Source: Candidatus Altarchaeales archaeon ex4484_96 (GTDB lineage: Archaea > Altiarchaeota > Altiarchaeia > IMC4 > QMZM01). Taken from it: 53,624 bases of DNA. Position 1 is the first letter of the stretch. Every line of letters starts with the position of its first letter. Below the pieces are notes generated by a model. The model was not told where the DNA came from, did no database searches, and saw only the letters and a program-made list of their open reading frames with translations. This document shows, piece by piece, positions 31,253 through 39,183 of the stretch. A program made the position numbers and the translations under genes. The stretch covers positions 1 to 53,624 of the forward strand of contig NJDH01000001.1 of the NCBI GenBank assembly GCA_002254405.1, given 5' to 3'.

Positions 31253-32035
31253 ATGAAACACCTCCTGGAATGCTGGGATAAGCTTGCAGATGATTTCAAC
31301 GTAAATGAGGTTTTTATTTTGTTGGATTGTGATGGAACCCTCACACCGATAGTGGATTATCCCGGGAACGCAATTCTTGATAATGCGGTTAAGGATGTTC
31401 TCAGAGAGTTAAGCCGAAAATATATGGTTGCTATCATAAGCGGGCGCTCTTTGGTTGATGTTAAATCATTGGTTGATGTTGGAGGTATTTATTATGCTGG
31501 AAACCATGGATTTGAGATCAGCGGACCGGGTATCAATTTACATAAACCGGGTCTTGTAAGCATCAAGCCGTTAATGGAGGAAATCAGCCTTAATCTGATG
31601 GAGTTTTTTAAGGACATAGATGGTGTTTTGGTGGAAAACAAGGGGGTGACGGTTTCCCTGCATTACCGGATGGTTTCACCTGAAAAACGCAGGAGGGTTA
31701 AAAGGCTTTTTTTGGAGCGTATTGCGGAGTATGTTGACGGGGGGAAGCTGAGGTTTAGCTCTGGTAAGATGGTTTATGAGATAAGACCGGATATTGACTG
31801 GGATAAGGGTGCAGCTGTTAGGTGGCTTGTTGACTCGTTGGGCAAGCAAGACAACCTGCTCGTGTACGTGGGTGATGATAGAACAGACGAGGATGCGTTC
31901 GGGGCTTTGGGGGAGGGGGATGTTGCTGTTTTGGTCTGCGCTGATGGGGTCCGGGATTCGTTGGCTGATTATTTCTTGCGGGATGTTTCTGAGGTAAGAA
32001 ATTTCCTGCATCTGTTGTCTTCCGTAAAAGATTAA
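31253..32035 (+). CDS. otsB: Trehalose-6-phosphate phosphatase
   Basis: 260-residue HAD phosphatase that removes phosphate from trehalose-6-phosphate. The nucleophile motif is ILLDCDGTLTPIVDYPGN (about residue 25), followed by AIISGRSLVDV, YYAGNHGFEISGPG, KGVTVSLHYR and the C-terminal VYVGDDRTDEDAFGAL with the metal-binding aspartates. Complete. Located between otsA and treT, so the two-step and one-step trehalose routes are encoded together. Confidence 0.95.
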   Translation: MKHLLECWDKLADDFNVNEVFILLDCDGTLTPIVDYPGNAILDNAVKDVLRELSRKYMVAIISGRSLVDVKSLVDVGGIYYAGNHGFEISGPGINLHKPGLVSIKPLMEEISLNLMEFFKDIDGVLVENKGVTVSLHYRMVSPEKRRRVKRLFLERIAEYVDGGKLRFSSGKMVYEIRPDIDWDKGAAVRWLVDSLGKQDNLLVYVGDDRTDEDAFGALGEGDVAVLVCADGVRDSLADYFLRDVSEVRNFLHLLSSVKD

Positions 32036-32065
32036 TAGATTAAATACGTTTTTCTATTGAGGGTT

Positions 32066-33259
32066 ATGAAGAAGAGATTAGATGATTACCGGGATGTTGT
32101 ATTAGATGAGGTTGTTGACTTAATCTATGAGCAGGCCCATAAGCTGTCAGATAAACACGTGGTTCACGTGAATTCCACATACGAGGGTGGTGGTGTGGCT
32201 GAGATGCTTAAATCGGTTGTGCCCTTGTTAAATGATGCTGGGGTGAAAACGGGGTGGAGGATATTGTTTGGTTCATATGGGTTCTACAAGATAACCAAGG
32301 AATTCCATAACGCGCTTCAGGGAGATGAGTTAACCCTCTCCGCCGAGAAAAAAAACAGATATGAGGAGTTGAATGCGAACAATTCCAGCTTCATGCACCT
32401 GGACCATGATTATGTGATAATACACGACCCCCAACCTCTTCCTTTAATACGTTTTGTTAAGAAAAAGCAGCCTTGGATTTGGAGGGCGCACATCGACCTG
32501 TCCAACCCCAACCAGAGTCTTTTATCTTATCTGAAAAAATTTATCGTGATGTATGATTCCATTATTGTATCCCGGGAAAGCTATATGCTGCCGTATGATA
32601 TGCATCAGGCCGTGATTCATCCATCCATAGACCCTTTAACATTAAAAAACAGGGATATGGATGAGGATAGGGTGTCAAAGCTTTTAGGGGATTTTAAAAT
32701 AACGCAGGATAAACCGATAATATCCCAGGTTTCTCGTTTTGACCGGTGGAAGGATCCAAATGGTGTTATAAGGGTTTATGATAGGGTAAGGAAAAAAATC
32801 GACTGCAGTCTTGTTTTGCTGGGCTCAACCGCGTTCGACGACCCTGAGGGTGAAGCAATCTATCATGATGTGTTAAATCAGGTAAACGAGTACGAAGACG
32901 TTCATGTTATCTCTCAGGCAAACGATAACCTGGTTAATGCCGTGCAGAGAGCCTCCAGCGTTGTGTTGCAAAAATCTGTTCGTGAGGGTTTTGCCTTAAC
33001 CGTCTCCGAGGCTCTTTGGAAGGAAACCCCTGTTGTAGCCTCTAATGTGGGGGGGATTCCGCTGCAGGTTAAAGACGGTTTTAATGGTTATCTCGTCGAG
33101 CCCACAGATTATAATAAATGCGCTGAGAGAGTGATTAAGCTATTATCTGATCCCAGGAAGGCCCACAAGATGGGAGTGAACGGGCGTAAGTACGTGAAAG
33201 ATAATTTTTTGGTGACCCGACATCTTTTGGACTGGATTAAATTTCTCGGGGAAATATAA
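32066..33259 (+). CDS. treT: Trehalose synthase TreT-like GT4 glycosyltransferase
   Basis: About 397 residues. TreT makes trehalose directly from a nucleotide-activated glucose and glucose, and can run in reverse. The N-terminal HVNSTYEGGGVAEMLKSVVP and HDYVIIHDPQPLPLIRF, the ISQVSRFDRWKDPNGVIRVY hinge and the C-terminal SVREGFALTVSEALWKETPV and VASNVGGIP with its GT-B E-x7-E pattern match the family. TTG at 32057 would extend it by three residues. I used the ATG at 32066, preceded by GAGGGTT. A sucrose-phosphate or other GT4 role is less likely given the gene order. Confidence 0.88.
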   Translation: MKKRLDDYRDVVLDEVVDLIYEQAHKLSDKHVVHVNSTYEGGGVAEMLKSVVPLLNDAGVKTGWRILFGSYGFYKITKEFHNALQGDELTLSAEKKNRYEELNANNSSFMHLDHDYVIIHDPQPLPLIRFVKKKQPWIWRAHIDLSNPNQSLLSYLKKFIVMYDSIIVSRESYMLPYDMHQAVIHPSIDPLTLKNRDMDEDRVSKLLGDFKITQDKPIISQVSRFDRWKDPNGVIRVYDRVRKKIDCSLVLLGSTAFDDPEGEAIYHDVLNQVNEYEDVHVISQANDNLVNAVQRASSVVLQKSVREGFALTVSEALWKETPVVASNVGGIPLQVKDGFNGYLVEPTDYNKCAERVIKLLSDPRKAHKMGVNGRKYVKDNFLVTRHLLDWIKFLGEI

Positions 33260-33281
33260 AGAATCGATTATATTTTTTTAC

Positions 33282-34346
33282 ATGAGCTTGGATTTATCTA
33301 CCGTAAGTGGTTTAACCGCATCATTTGAGGGTGATCTTATTCTTTCCATGGTTGTTTTTTTCCTCACCGTGTCGGTTTTTAGGCTGTTTAAGTTTTTTAT
33401 ACTACATAAACTGCAGGATATGGCTAAAAAAACAGGCTCTGAGTTTGATGATTTGTTGATTGAGATGATACGCGAGATAAAGTGGCCTTTTTATGTCTTG
33501 CTTGCTCTTTATTTCTCGCTTAATTTCTTGGATTTTGGCTATTCGGTTTTTGCCTTACAGACCCTGGAATATGTTCTTCTAATTATCGCAGCCTATTATG
33601 TGATTAAATCAGTGCAAACAGGCATAGACTACGCAACCAGAAAGGTTGTTTTGATGAAAAAAGAGGATGAGGAGGTGGAGGATGTTTCCCTCATCAACAA
33701 CCTGTCTAGCATCCTTAAAGCCTTGGTATGGGGTGTTGTGATCATTATAATACTTGATAATCTGGGATATGACATTAATGCCCTGATAGCGGGGTTTGGT
33801 ATTGGGGGAATCGCTTTGGCTCTTGCTGCCCAAAACATAGCTGAGGATCTTTTCAGCTCTCTTTCCATCCATTTTGATAAGCCTTTTGTTGTGGGGGATT
33901 TTATTGTGGTGGGCTCTGATCCTGGCACCGTGAAAAATATCGGGATAAAGAGCACAAGGATACAGACACTACAGGGTGAGGAGCTTGTTGTATCCAACCG
34001 GGAGCTGACCTCCAGCAGGATACACAACTACAAGAAGATGGAGAAACGCCGTGTTGTGTTTGGTTTCGGGGTGACCTATGAGACACCCACCGATAAGCTT
34101 AAGATGATTCCCTCTATTGTCGAGGGGGTTTTTTCCTCGGTTGATGGTGTTAATCTTGATAGGGTTCATTTTAAGGAGTTCGCTGATTTCAGCCTGAATT
34201 ATGAGGTGGTTTATCATGTCATGTCCGGTGACTACAACCTTTATATGGATTACCAGCAGGCTATTAATCTGGGGATAAAGCAGGGGCTTGAGGAGGCTGG
34301 TGTTGACATGGCTTATCCGACTCAGACGATTTATCTAAACCAGTGA
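33282..34346 (+). CDS. Small-conductance mechanosensitive channel (MscS family)
   Basis: 354 residues. Four hydrophobic segments (about 15-38, 65-83, 88-105, 140-160) lead to the pore helix GFGIGGIALALAAQNIAEDL and the beta domain with IHFDKPFVVGDFIVVG, then the cytoplasmic alpha/beta domain to residue 354. MscS channels open under membrane tension and release solutes on hypo-osmotic shock. Following the trehalose genes, it would vent the same osmolyte. A short hairpin with a T-run follows its stop. Confidence 0.92.
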   Translation: MSLDLSTVSGLTASFEGDLILSMVVFFLTVSVFRLFKFFILHKLQDMAKKTGSEFDDLLIEMIREIKWPFYVLLALYFSLNFLDFGYSVFALQTLEYVLLIIAAYYVIKSVQTGIDYATRKVVLMKKEDEEVEDVSLINNLSSILKALVWGVVIIIILDNLGYDINALIAGFGIGGIALALAAQNIAEDLFSSLSIHFDKPFVVGDFIVVGSDPGTVKNIGIKSTRIQTLQGEELVVSNRELTSSRIHNYKKMEKRRVVFGFGVTYETPTDKLKMIPSIVEGVFSSVDGVNLDRVHFKEFADFSLNYEVVYHVMSGDYNLYMDYQQAINLGIKQGLEEAGVDMAYPTQTIYLNQ

Positions 34347-34351
34347 GTTTT

Positions 34352-34369
34352 GCCCTTTTGGGCTTTTTT
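34352..34369 (+). terminator. Short hairpin plus T6 after mscS, merging into the next promoter
   Basis: GCCC-TTTT-GGGC (34352-34363) followed directly by TTTTTT. The T-run continues into TATATCC, which is also placed about 25 bases before the next ATG (34395), so the same bases may end the osmoprotection unit and form the TATA box of the DUF134 gene. T-rich stretches terminate archaeal RNA polymerase; the hairpin's role is less certain. Confidence 0.5.
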
Positions 34370-34394
34370 ATATCCTGAGGATTAAATAGATACT

Positions 34395-34817
34395 ATGCAC
34401 CGCAAAGGCAGGCCCAAGTGCATCAGGATAGTAAAAGATAAACCAGGAATAGACTACTTCAAGCCAAGGGGCACACCCTTGAATAAACTGAAATCAGTGA
34501 TATTAAGCATAGAGGAGATAGAGGCTATGAGGCTGGTGGACCTTGAGGGGTTGGAGCAGGAAAAAGCCGCTAAAGAGATGAAGGTATCCAGAAGAACCCT
34601 GGCAAGAGACCTTAAAAGAGGGCGCAAAAAGACCGTTGAGGCACTGGTTGAGGGCAAGGCTATTGAAATCCGAGGTGGTTTTTTTGCCACAGAAGATGGG
34701 GTTTTTATCTGCAGGGAATGCAGCCACGAATGGGTTGCACCATCAGGAGAAGGCAAACCCACACGCTGCCCCGAGTGCGATGTGAAAGACATCAGGAGGA
34801 TGATACAAAATGGATAA
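34395..34817 (+). CDS. DUF134 (UPF0251) DNA-binding protein with zinc ribbon
   Basis: 140 residues. The N-terminal half is a sigma-like helix-turn-helix (SIEEIEAMRLVDLEGLEQEK and AAKEMKVSRRTLARDLKRGR), the UPF0251 signature. The C-terminal part has two CxxC pairs, CRECSHEW and CPECDVK, forming a zinc ribbon. DUF134 genes are recurrently next to NifX-like and Mrp-like genes in anaerobes, so this is probably the local regulator of the following cluster. It starts the cluster and overlaps the Mrp gene by eight bases. Confidence 0.9.
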   Translation: MHRKGRPKCIRIVKDKPGIDYFKPRGTPLNKLKSVILSIEEIEAMRLVDLEGLEQEKAAKEMKVSRRTLARDLKRGRKKTVEALVEGKAIEIRGGFFATEDGVFICRECSHEWVAPSGEGKPTRCPECDVKDIRRMIQNG

Positions 34818-35625
34818 TAAGGATATGGCTAAATTAAACCAGCTTGTACATGATCGGATGGGGGATATTGAGCGGAAAATCATGGTCATGAGCGGTAAAG
34901 GCGGTGTGGGTAAGACAACAATAGCGGTTAATCTGTCATTCGGCCTGCAGATGAACGGTTTGAGAACCGGGATACTTGACGCTGACCTGCATGGCCCTAA
35001 TGTCCCCCAGATGCTGGGGATTTCAGATGAAAAACTTAATGCAACAGAGGACTCTATTATTCCCGCCAGGATACCCTTGGGTGTGGACATGAATCTTAAG
35101 GCCATGTCCATTGCTTTTATGATAAAAAAAGACGACCCTGTCGTGTGGAGAGGCCCACTTAAAATGAATGCACTGCAGCAGTTTCTGGGTCAGGTTGATT
35201 GGGGCAAACTTGATTATCTTATAGTGGATTTGCCGCCCGGAACAGGGGATGAACCTTTGTCTATCGCGCAGTTGATTCCTGACATCCACGGGTCTATTGT
35301 TGTGACAACACCCCAGGAGGTTGCTTTATCCGATTCAAGGCGTGCTGTGAACTTTTCCAAGAAGCTGGGTGTTCGGGTTCTCGGCATAGTTGAGAACATG
35401 TCTGGTTTTGTTTGCCCTAAATGTGGGGAAGAAACCTATCTGTTTAAGAGAGGGGGTGGGGAGAAGGCGGCCAGCGAGCTTGGGGTGCCTTTCCTTGGTA
35501 GGATACCGATTGACCCCGATATAGTGCAGGACAGCGATGTGGGGCAGCCGTATATACTGTCGCATAAGGACTCTTCTGCATCAAATTCCATTATGGATAT
35601 CATAGATAAAATAAGAGGTGATTGA
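34810..35625 (+). CDS. Mrp/NBP35 (ApbC) family Fe-S carrier ATPase
   Basis: 271 residues. Mrp/NBP35 proteins bind a transferable [4Fe-4S] cluster at a dimer interface and use ATP to pass it on. Present are the deviant Walker A SGKGGVGKTTIAV (about residue 30), the switch DADLHGPNVPQMLG, the Walker B-like VDLPPGTGDEPLS and the cluster-binding pair FVCPKCGEETYLF (about 205). In the Desulfovibrio ORP operon an Mrp-type protein is also encoded. The N-terminus lacks an extra ferredoxin-like extension. Confidence 0.94.
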   Translation: MDNKDMAKLNQLVHDRMGDIERKIMVMSGKGGVGKTTIAVNLSFGLQMNGLRTGILDADLHGPNVPQMLGISDEKLNATEDSIIPARIPLGVDMNLKAMSIAFMIKKDDPVVWRGPLKMNALQQFLGQVDWGKLDYLIVDLPPGTGDEPLSIAQLIPDIHGSIVVTTPQEVALSDSRRAVNFSKKLGVRVLGIVENMSGFVCPKCGEETYLFKRGGGEKAASELGVPFLGRIPIDPDIVQDSDVGQPYILSHKDSSASNSIMDIIDKIRGD

Positions 35626-35626
35626 T

Positions 35627-35968
35627 ATGGATAGTATGAAGGATAAACTTAAGGAAGCACAGGATACGATGGCGGTTTTAGGTAAGGATTATCCAAGGCT
35701 GCAGGGGCCATTTGGTGTGTTAAAGAGGCATAGTTCTGAAAAAGACGGCGCTCTTGATGTGAAGACCAAGAAATTGATTGCGGTGGCGTTGGCTCTTTGC
35801 GCTGGATGCGAGTATTGTATTGCTCTTCACACGAAGGGGGCATTGGATGCCGGGGCGACAAAAGACGAGCTTGTTGAAACAGGTTATGTTGCTGTTTTGA
35901 TGGGTGGCGGACCTCCCTTAACTTATATGGCCAAGCTTTTGAAGGCTGTTGAGGAGTTCAGCGAGTAG
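35627..35968 (+). CDS. AhpD-like / carboxymuconolactone decarboxylase family protein
   Basis: 114 residues, all-alpha. The redox-type motif is ALCAGCEYCIALHTKGAL, with CxxC followed by the histidine three residues later, as in AhpD alkylhydroperoxidases. A general thiol-based peroxidase or disulfide role is inferred. The ATG at 35627 follows GAGGTGAT with five bases between, a textbook Shine-Dalgarno; a GTG at 35618 is less likely. Being inside a cluster of Fe-S and probable Mo proteins, it may protect them from oxidants. Confidence 0.88.
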   Translation: MDSMKDKLKEAQDTMAVLGKDYPRLQGPFGVLKRHSSEKDGALDVKTKKLIAVALALCAGCEYCIALHTKGALDAGATKDELVETGYVAVLMGGGPPLTYMAKLLKAVEEFSE

Positions 35969-36037
35969 ATGTTTTGTATTTATATAGCTGAATGTAGAAT
36001 AAATAATAAAGCCCTTATGGGCAAAAGAGGTGATATT

Positions 36038-36346
36038 ATGCCAGCAGGAGACGGAACAGGACCCCAGGGAACAGGAGGCAGATGCACTCCACTATGGAGA
36101 AGCGGCCAGATACCCCAACCAACAGGCAGGCCAATGGGATACGGTGGAGGGGGTGGATTCGGTCGCGGAAGAGGCTACAGAAATGTTTATCGAGCCACAG
36201 GATTACCCTACTGGGCCAGGATGGATCAAACAACACCACACACGACCACACAAGAACCGCAGCAAACCCGCGAACAGGAGATACAGCAGCTTAAGCAGGA
36301 ACTCAGCGACATAAAAAAGAGGCTCAATGAACTCCAAAAACAATGA
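36038..36346 (+). CDS. DUF5320-type Gly/Pro-rich protein with C-terminal coiled coil
   Basis: 102 residues. It begins MPAGDGTGPQGTGGRCTPL, the characteristic opening of small DUF5320 proteins that accompany NifX/MinD clusters. A Gly/Arg-rich middle (YGGGGGFGRGRGYRN) and a C-terminal helix (REQEIQQLKQELSDIKKRL) follow. The start is set by AGAGGTGAT upstream. It probably acts as a small scaffold or partner. Its coiled coil resembles the tail of the next gene. Function unknown. Overlaps the next start by four bases (ATGA). Confidence 0.82.
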   Translation: MPAGDGTGPQGTGGRCTPLWRSGQIPQPTGRPMGYGGGGGFGRGRGYRNVYRATGLPYWARMDQTTPHTTTQEPQQTREQEIQQLKQELSDIKKRLNELQKQ

Positions 36347-36921
36347 AAATATGCGTATCAACAACAACAGGCGGCCTGGATGATGAGGTATCCCCGCTTT
36401 TTGGCAGATGCCCGAATTTCACTATAGTGGAAACAGAGGGTAAGCAAATAATAAACACCCAGGTGCTGGATAACCCCTATTCCGGAGCCGCAGGCGGAGC
36501 AGGCATACAGGCAGCCCAGTATGTAGCCAACCAGGGATGTGCCGCGGCTATTGCGGGAAACTACGGGCCTAACTCTTTCCCAATACTGCATAATTCAGGT
36601 GTTGAGGTGATTACCTCCCAGGGAATCAGCGTAAGAGATGCCGTAAATAAATACCTGAATGGTGAACTCAAGGCTCAATCTCAGGCTACCGGCCCGAGAT
36701 ATGGTGGAATGGGCGGTGGCATGGGAGCAGGCGGGGGCCGGGGAATGGGTAGAGGCATGGGAAGAGCTATGAGATTCACTTCACCCCCCACACCTCAAGC
36801 ACCAAGCCAACCGCAAAGCAGGGAAGATGAAATCCAGAACCTTGAGGAAGAGGCATTCAAGCTGGAGGAACAGCTGAAAAAAACCAAGGAAAAAATCAAT
36901 AAACTATCGGATGATAAATAG
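36343..36921 (+). CDS. NifX/NafY-like (dinitrogenase Fe-Mo cofactor biosynthesis domain) protein with Gly-rich linker and coiled coil
   Basis: 192 residues. The NifX-type domain (about 1-112) contains VSPLFGRCPNFTIVET, NPYSGAAGGAGIQAAQYV and NSGVEVITSQGISVRDAV. This fold carries Mo/Fe cofactors in nitrogenase assembly and the Mo-Cu cluster in the orange protein. A Gly/Met/Arg linker (YGGMGGGMGAGGGRGMGRGM) leads to a coiled coil (REDEIQNLEEEAFKLEEQLK). No nitrogenase genes are in the window, so nitrogen fixation need not be involved. The metal bound is unknown. Confidence 0.88.
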   Translation: MKICVSTTTGGLDDEVSPLFGRCPNFTIVETEGKQIINTQVLDNPYSGAAGGAGIQAAQYVANQGCAAAIAGNYGPNSFPILHNSGVEVITSQGISVRDAVNKYLNGELKAQSQATGPRYGGMGGGMGAGGGRGMGRGMGRAMRFTSPPTPQAPSQPQSREDEIQNLEEEAFKLEEQLKKTKEKINKLSDDK

Positions 36922-36926
36922 ATAAA

Positions 36927-37103
36927 ATGCCTGGTGGAGACGGTAGAGGTCCTGCAATGGGCTCAGGTAGAGGACGGGCAGGAGGCGGGCCGAAAGACTG
37001 TGTTTGCCCATCCTGCGGTTATCGGGAAGCAAAGATTAGGGGTGTGCCCTGCGCACAAAAAACCTGTCCTAAATGCAGCATAGGGCTTGTAGGTGGGTTT
37101 TAA
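36927..37103 (+). CDS. 58-residue Cys/Gly-rich zinc-ribbon-like protein
   Basis: ATG at 36927, TAA at 37101-37103. It begins MPGGDGRGPAMGSGRGRAGG, echoing the MPxGDGxGP opening of the DUF5320 protein two genes earlier. It then carries CVCPSCGY and, after a 13-residue gap, CAQKTCPKCSIGL: six or seven cysteines fitted for a zinc ribbon or an Fe-S/rubredoxin-like site. It sits between the two NifX-like genes with gaps of five and six bases, so it is almost certainly translated. The likely role is metal handling within the cluster. Confidence 0.82.
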   Translation: MPGGDGRGPAMGSGRGRAGGGPKDCVCPSCGYREAKIRGVPCAQKTCPKCSIGLVGGF

Positions 37104-37109
37104 AAAAAA

Positions 37110-37499
37110 ATGAGGATAGCGGTTCCAAGCAACGGAAACAGAGGATTGGATGAGATGGTTGGAGAGCACTTTGGGAGAGTGCCATTTTATACTATAGTTG
37201 ACGATACAGATATGGATGTTAGGGTAATACCTAATTCAAGCCATCACATGGGAGGACAGGGTTACCCACCCCAACTCTTGGCCGAGGAGGGAGTTGACAT
37301 CATGGTATGCTCTTCCCTTGGAAGAAGAGCTGTTGATTTATTTGAAAATAAAGGGATCAGAGTTTATGTTGGAGCAACCGCAACAGTAAGGGACGCGATA
37401 GGGCAATGGCAATCAGGCAAACTAAACGAGGCAACCGATGAAAACGCCTGCAGGCAACATGCCTTCAGAGGAAGCGGCCAAGGCTATAAAACAAAATGA
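37110..37499 (+). CDS. NifX-like (dinitrogenase Fe-Mo cofactor domain) protein, single domain
   Basis: 129 residues, orange-protein-like. Present are NRGLDEMVGEHFGRVPFYTI, VIPNSSHHMGGQGYPPQLLA, VDIMVCSSLGRRAVDLFENK and VRDAIGQWQSG. Compared with the first NifX-like protein it has no linker or coiled coil but has a His-pair in the metal-loop region (SSHH) and a Cys near the C-terminus. The two paralogues may carry different metals or pass one to the other. Its stop overlaps the first MinD gene (ATGA). Confidence 0.9.
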   Translation: MRIAVPSNGNRGLDEMVGEHFGRVPFYTIVDDTDMDVRVIPNSSHHMGGQGYPPQLLAEEGVDIMVCSSLGRRAVDLFENKGIRVYVGATATVRDAIGQWQSGKLNEATDENACRQHAFRGSGQGYKTK

Positions 37500-38329
37500 T
37501 TACAGCCGTGGCAAGTGGCAAGGGAGGAACCGGAAAGACCACGGTAGCCGTCAACCTTGCTCTTTGCCTGGGCGAAATACAGCTTCTTGACTGTGATGTC
37601 GAGGAACCTAATGCTCATCTTTTTTTGAATCCAGTAATCGAAGAGAAAAAACCTGTTGAGGTGCTGATTCCCCTGATAAATGAAGAGCTTTGTGTCAGAT
37701 GCGGCAAATGCGCTGAATTCTGCCAGTATAATGCCTTGGCGGTTACCAAGGAATTGGTTATGTTTTTCCCGGAATTATGTCACTCATGCGGGGGTTGTGC
37801 GATAGTATGCCCGAATAATGCCATATCCGAGGGTAAACGCACCACGGGTGTTGTTGAAGTAGGGGGAAAAGATAAAATACGTTTCGTGCACGGCATACTT
37901 GAGGTGGGTGAGGCTATGGCTTCACCTGTTATATCTGAGGTGAAAAAACAAATAAACAAGGATGTGGACGCAATACTTGACGTCCCGCCGGGCACATCCT
38001 GCGCTGTTATTGAATCTGTTAGGGATTCCGACTACTGCATACTCGTAACCGAACCCACACCCTTTGGTTTAAACGACCTAAAACTTGCAGTAAACATGCT
38101 CAGGGAGATGAAAATACCCCATGGCGTGATAGTGAACCGCGCGGGGATAGGTGATGGGCGGGTGCAAGAATACTGCGATAAAGAGGGTATCAGGCTGTTG
38201 ATGGAGATACCTCATGACGAGCAGATAGCGGCTCTTTACTCAAACGGCATAGCTTTTGTCGAGAGGATGCCAGAGTACGAGAAAAAGTTCAGGCAGGTTT
38301 ATGAGGTCATCAAAAAGGAGGTTGGATGA
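37496..38329 (+). CDS. MinD-superfamily P-loop ATPase with inserted ferredoxin domain (copy 1)
   Basis: 277 residues. Walker A ASGKGGTGKTTVAVN (about residue 6) and the switch DCDVEEPNAHLFL start a MinD/ParA fold. A two-[4Fe-4S] ferredoxin is inserted at about residues 64-105 (CVRCGKCAEFC and CHSCGGCAIVCPNNA), and VPPGTSCAVIES-like Walker B follows. Such proteins come as pairs in the Desulfovibrio ORP operon and are thought to drive ATP-dependent cluster assembly or electron delivery. The ATGA overlaps on both sides indicate tight co-translation with its partner. Confidence 0.94.
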   Translation: MITAVASGKGGTGKTTVAVNLALCLGEIQLLDCDVEEPNAHLFLNPVIEEKKPVEVLIPLINEELCVRCGKCAEFCQYNALAVTKELVMFFPELCHSCGGCAIVCPNNAISEGKRTTGVVEVGGKDKIRFVHGILEVGEAMASPVISEVKKQINKDVDAILDVPPGTSCAVIESVRDSDYCILVTEPTPFGLNDLKLAVNMLREMKIPHGVIVNRAGIGDGRVQEYCDKEGIRLLMEIPHDEQIAALYSNGIAFVERMPEYEKKFRQVYEVIKKEVG

Positions 38330-39183
38330 TGAAGCAGATTACGGTTTTAAGCGGCAAAGGAGGAACAGGAAAGACCTCGTTGGTGAGCGCCTTCGCTTCC
38401 CTGGCTAAAAATAAGGTGCTGGCTGACTGCGATGTTGACGCAGCAGACCTGCATCTGATACTGAAACCTGAGATAATTGAGGAAAATGATTTCAGGGCGT
38501 TGAAGACCGCCAGCATAGATGGTGAGAAATGCACAAGATGCGGTGAGTGCGTTAAATACTGCGTCTTTGATGCCATATCAGACTACCTGGTTAATCCATT
38601 AGCCTGCGAGGGATGCGCTGTATGCGAACTCGTCTGTCCCGTGGATGCTGTCTCGATGAACGAAAAAAACGCAGGCAAGACCTTCATCTCAAACACAAGA
38701 TGCGGGCCACTGGTCCATGCAATACTCTACGCAGGGGAGGAGGCATCAGGCAAGCTTGTGGCCTTGGTCAGGAAGAAAGCCAAGGATGTTGCCCAAGATA
38801 AAGGCCTGGATTTGATAATCATCGACGGCTCGCCCGGGATAGGATGCCCTGTTATCGCCTCTCTTTCCGGGGCGGATTTGGCTTTGATTGTGACCGAGCC
38901 AACGATATCCGGACTACACGACCTTGAGAGGATTGTTGGTGTGACAGAATTTTTTAAAATAAAATCCATGGTCTGCATAAACAAATACAATATAAACAGA
39001 GAGAAAACCATTGAGATAAAAAAATACTGTCTTAGGAATAATATACCTGTTGCTGGGGAGATACCCTATAGCGGGGATTTCACAAAAGCCATGGTTCAAG
39101 CTAAAAGTATAGTGGAATACGGGGGTGATGTTTCACAGATTGTTAAGGGGGTGTGGGATGAGGTTAACAATAGTATACGATAA
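38326..39183 (+). CDS. MinD-superfamily P-loop ATPase with inserted ferredoxin domain (copy 2)
   Basis: 285 residues, paralogue of the preceding gene. Walker A SGKGGTGKTSLVSA, switch ADCDVDAADLHLIL, inserted ferredoxin CTRCGECVKYC and CEGCAVCELVCPVDA (about residues 68-108), and IIDGSPGIGCPV as Walker B. The two copies differ enough to be long-standing partners rather than a recent duplication, suggesting a heterodimer. It overlaps the following gene's start by 26 bases. A second ATG lies at 38329. Confidence 0.94.
   Translation: MMKQITVLSGKGGTGKTSLVSAFASLAKNKVLADCDVDAADLHLILKPEIIEENDFRALKTASIDGEKCTRCGECVKYCVFDAISDYLVNPLACEGCAVCELVCPVDAVSMNEKNAGKTFISNTRCGPLVHAILYAGEEASGKLVALVRKKAKDVAQDKGLDLIIIDGSPGIGCPVIASLSGADLALIVTEPTISGLHDLERIVGVTEFFKIKSMVCINKYNINREKTIEIKKYCLRNNIPVAGEIPYSGDFTKAMVQAKSIVEYGGDVSQIVKGVWDEVNNSIR

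Noticed and set aside
36343..37499. Nitrogen fixation locus
   Set aside because: NifX-fold proteins occur outside nitrogen fixation; no nifHDK, nifB or nifEN genes are present.
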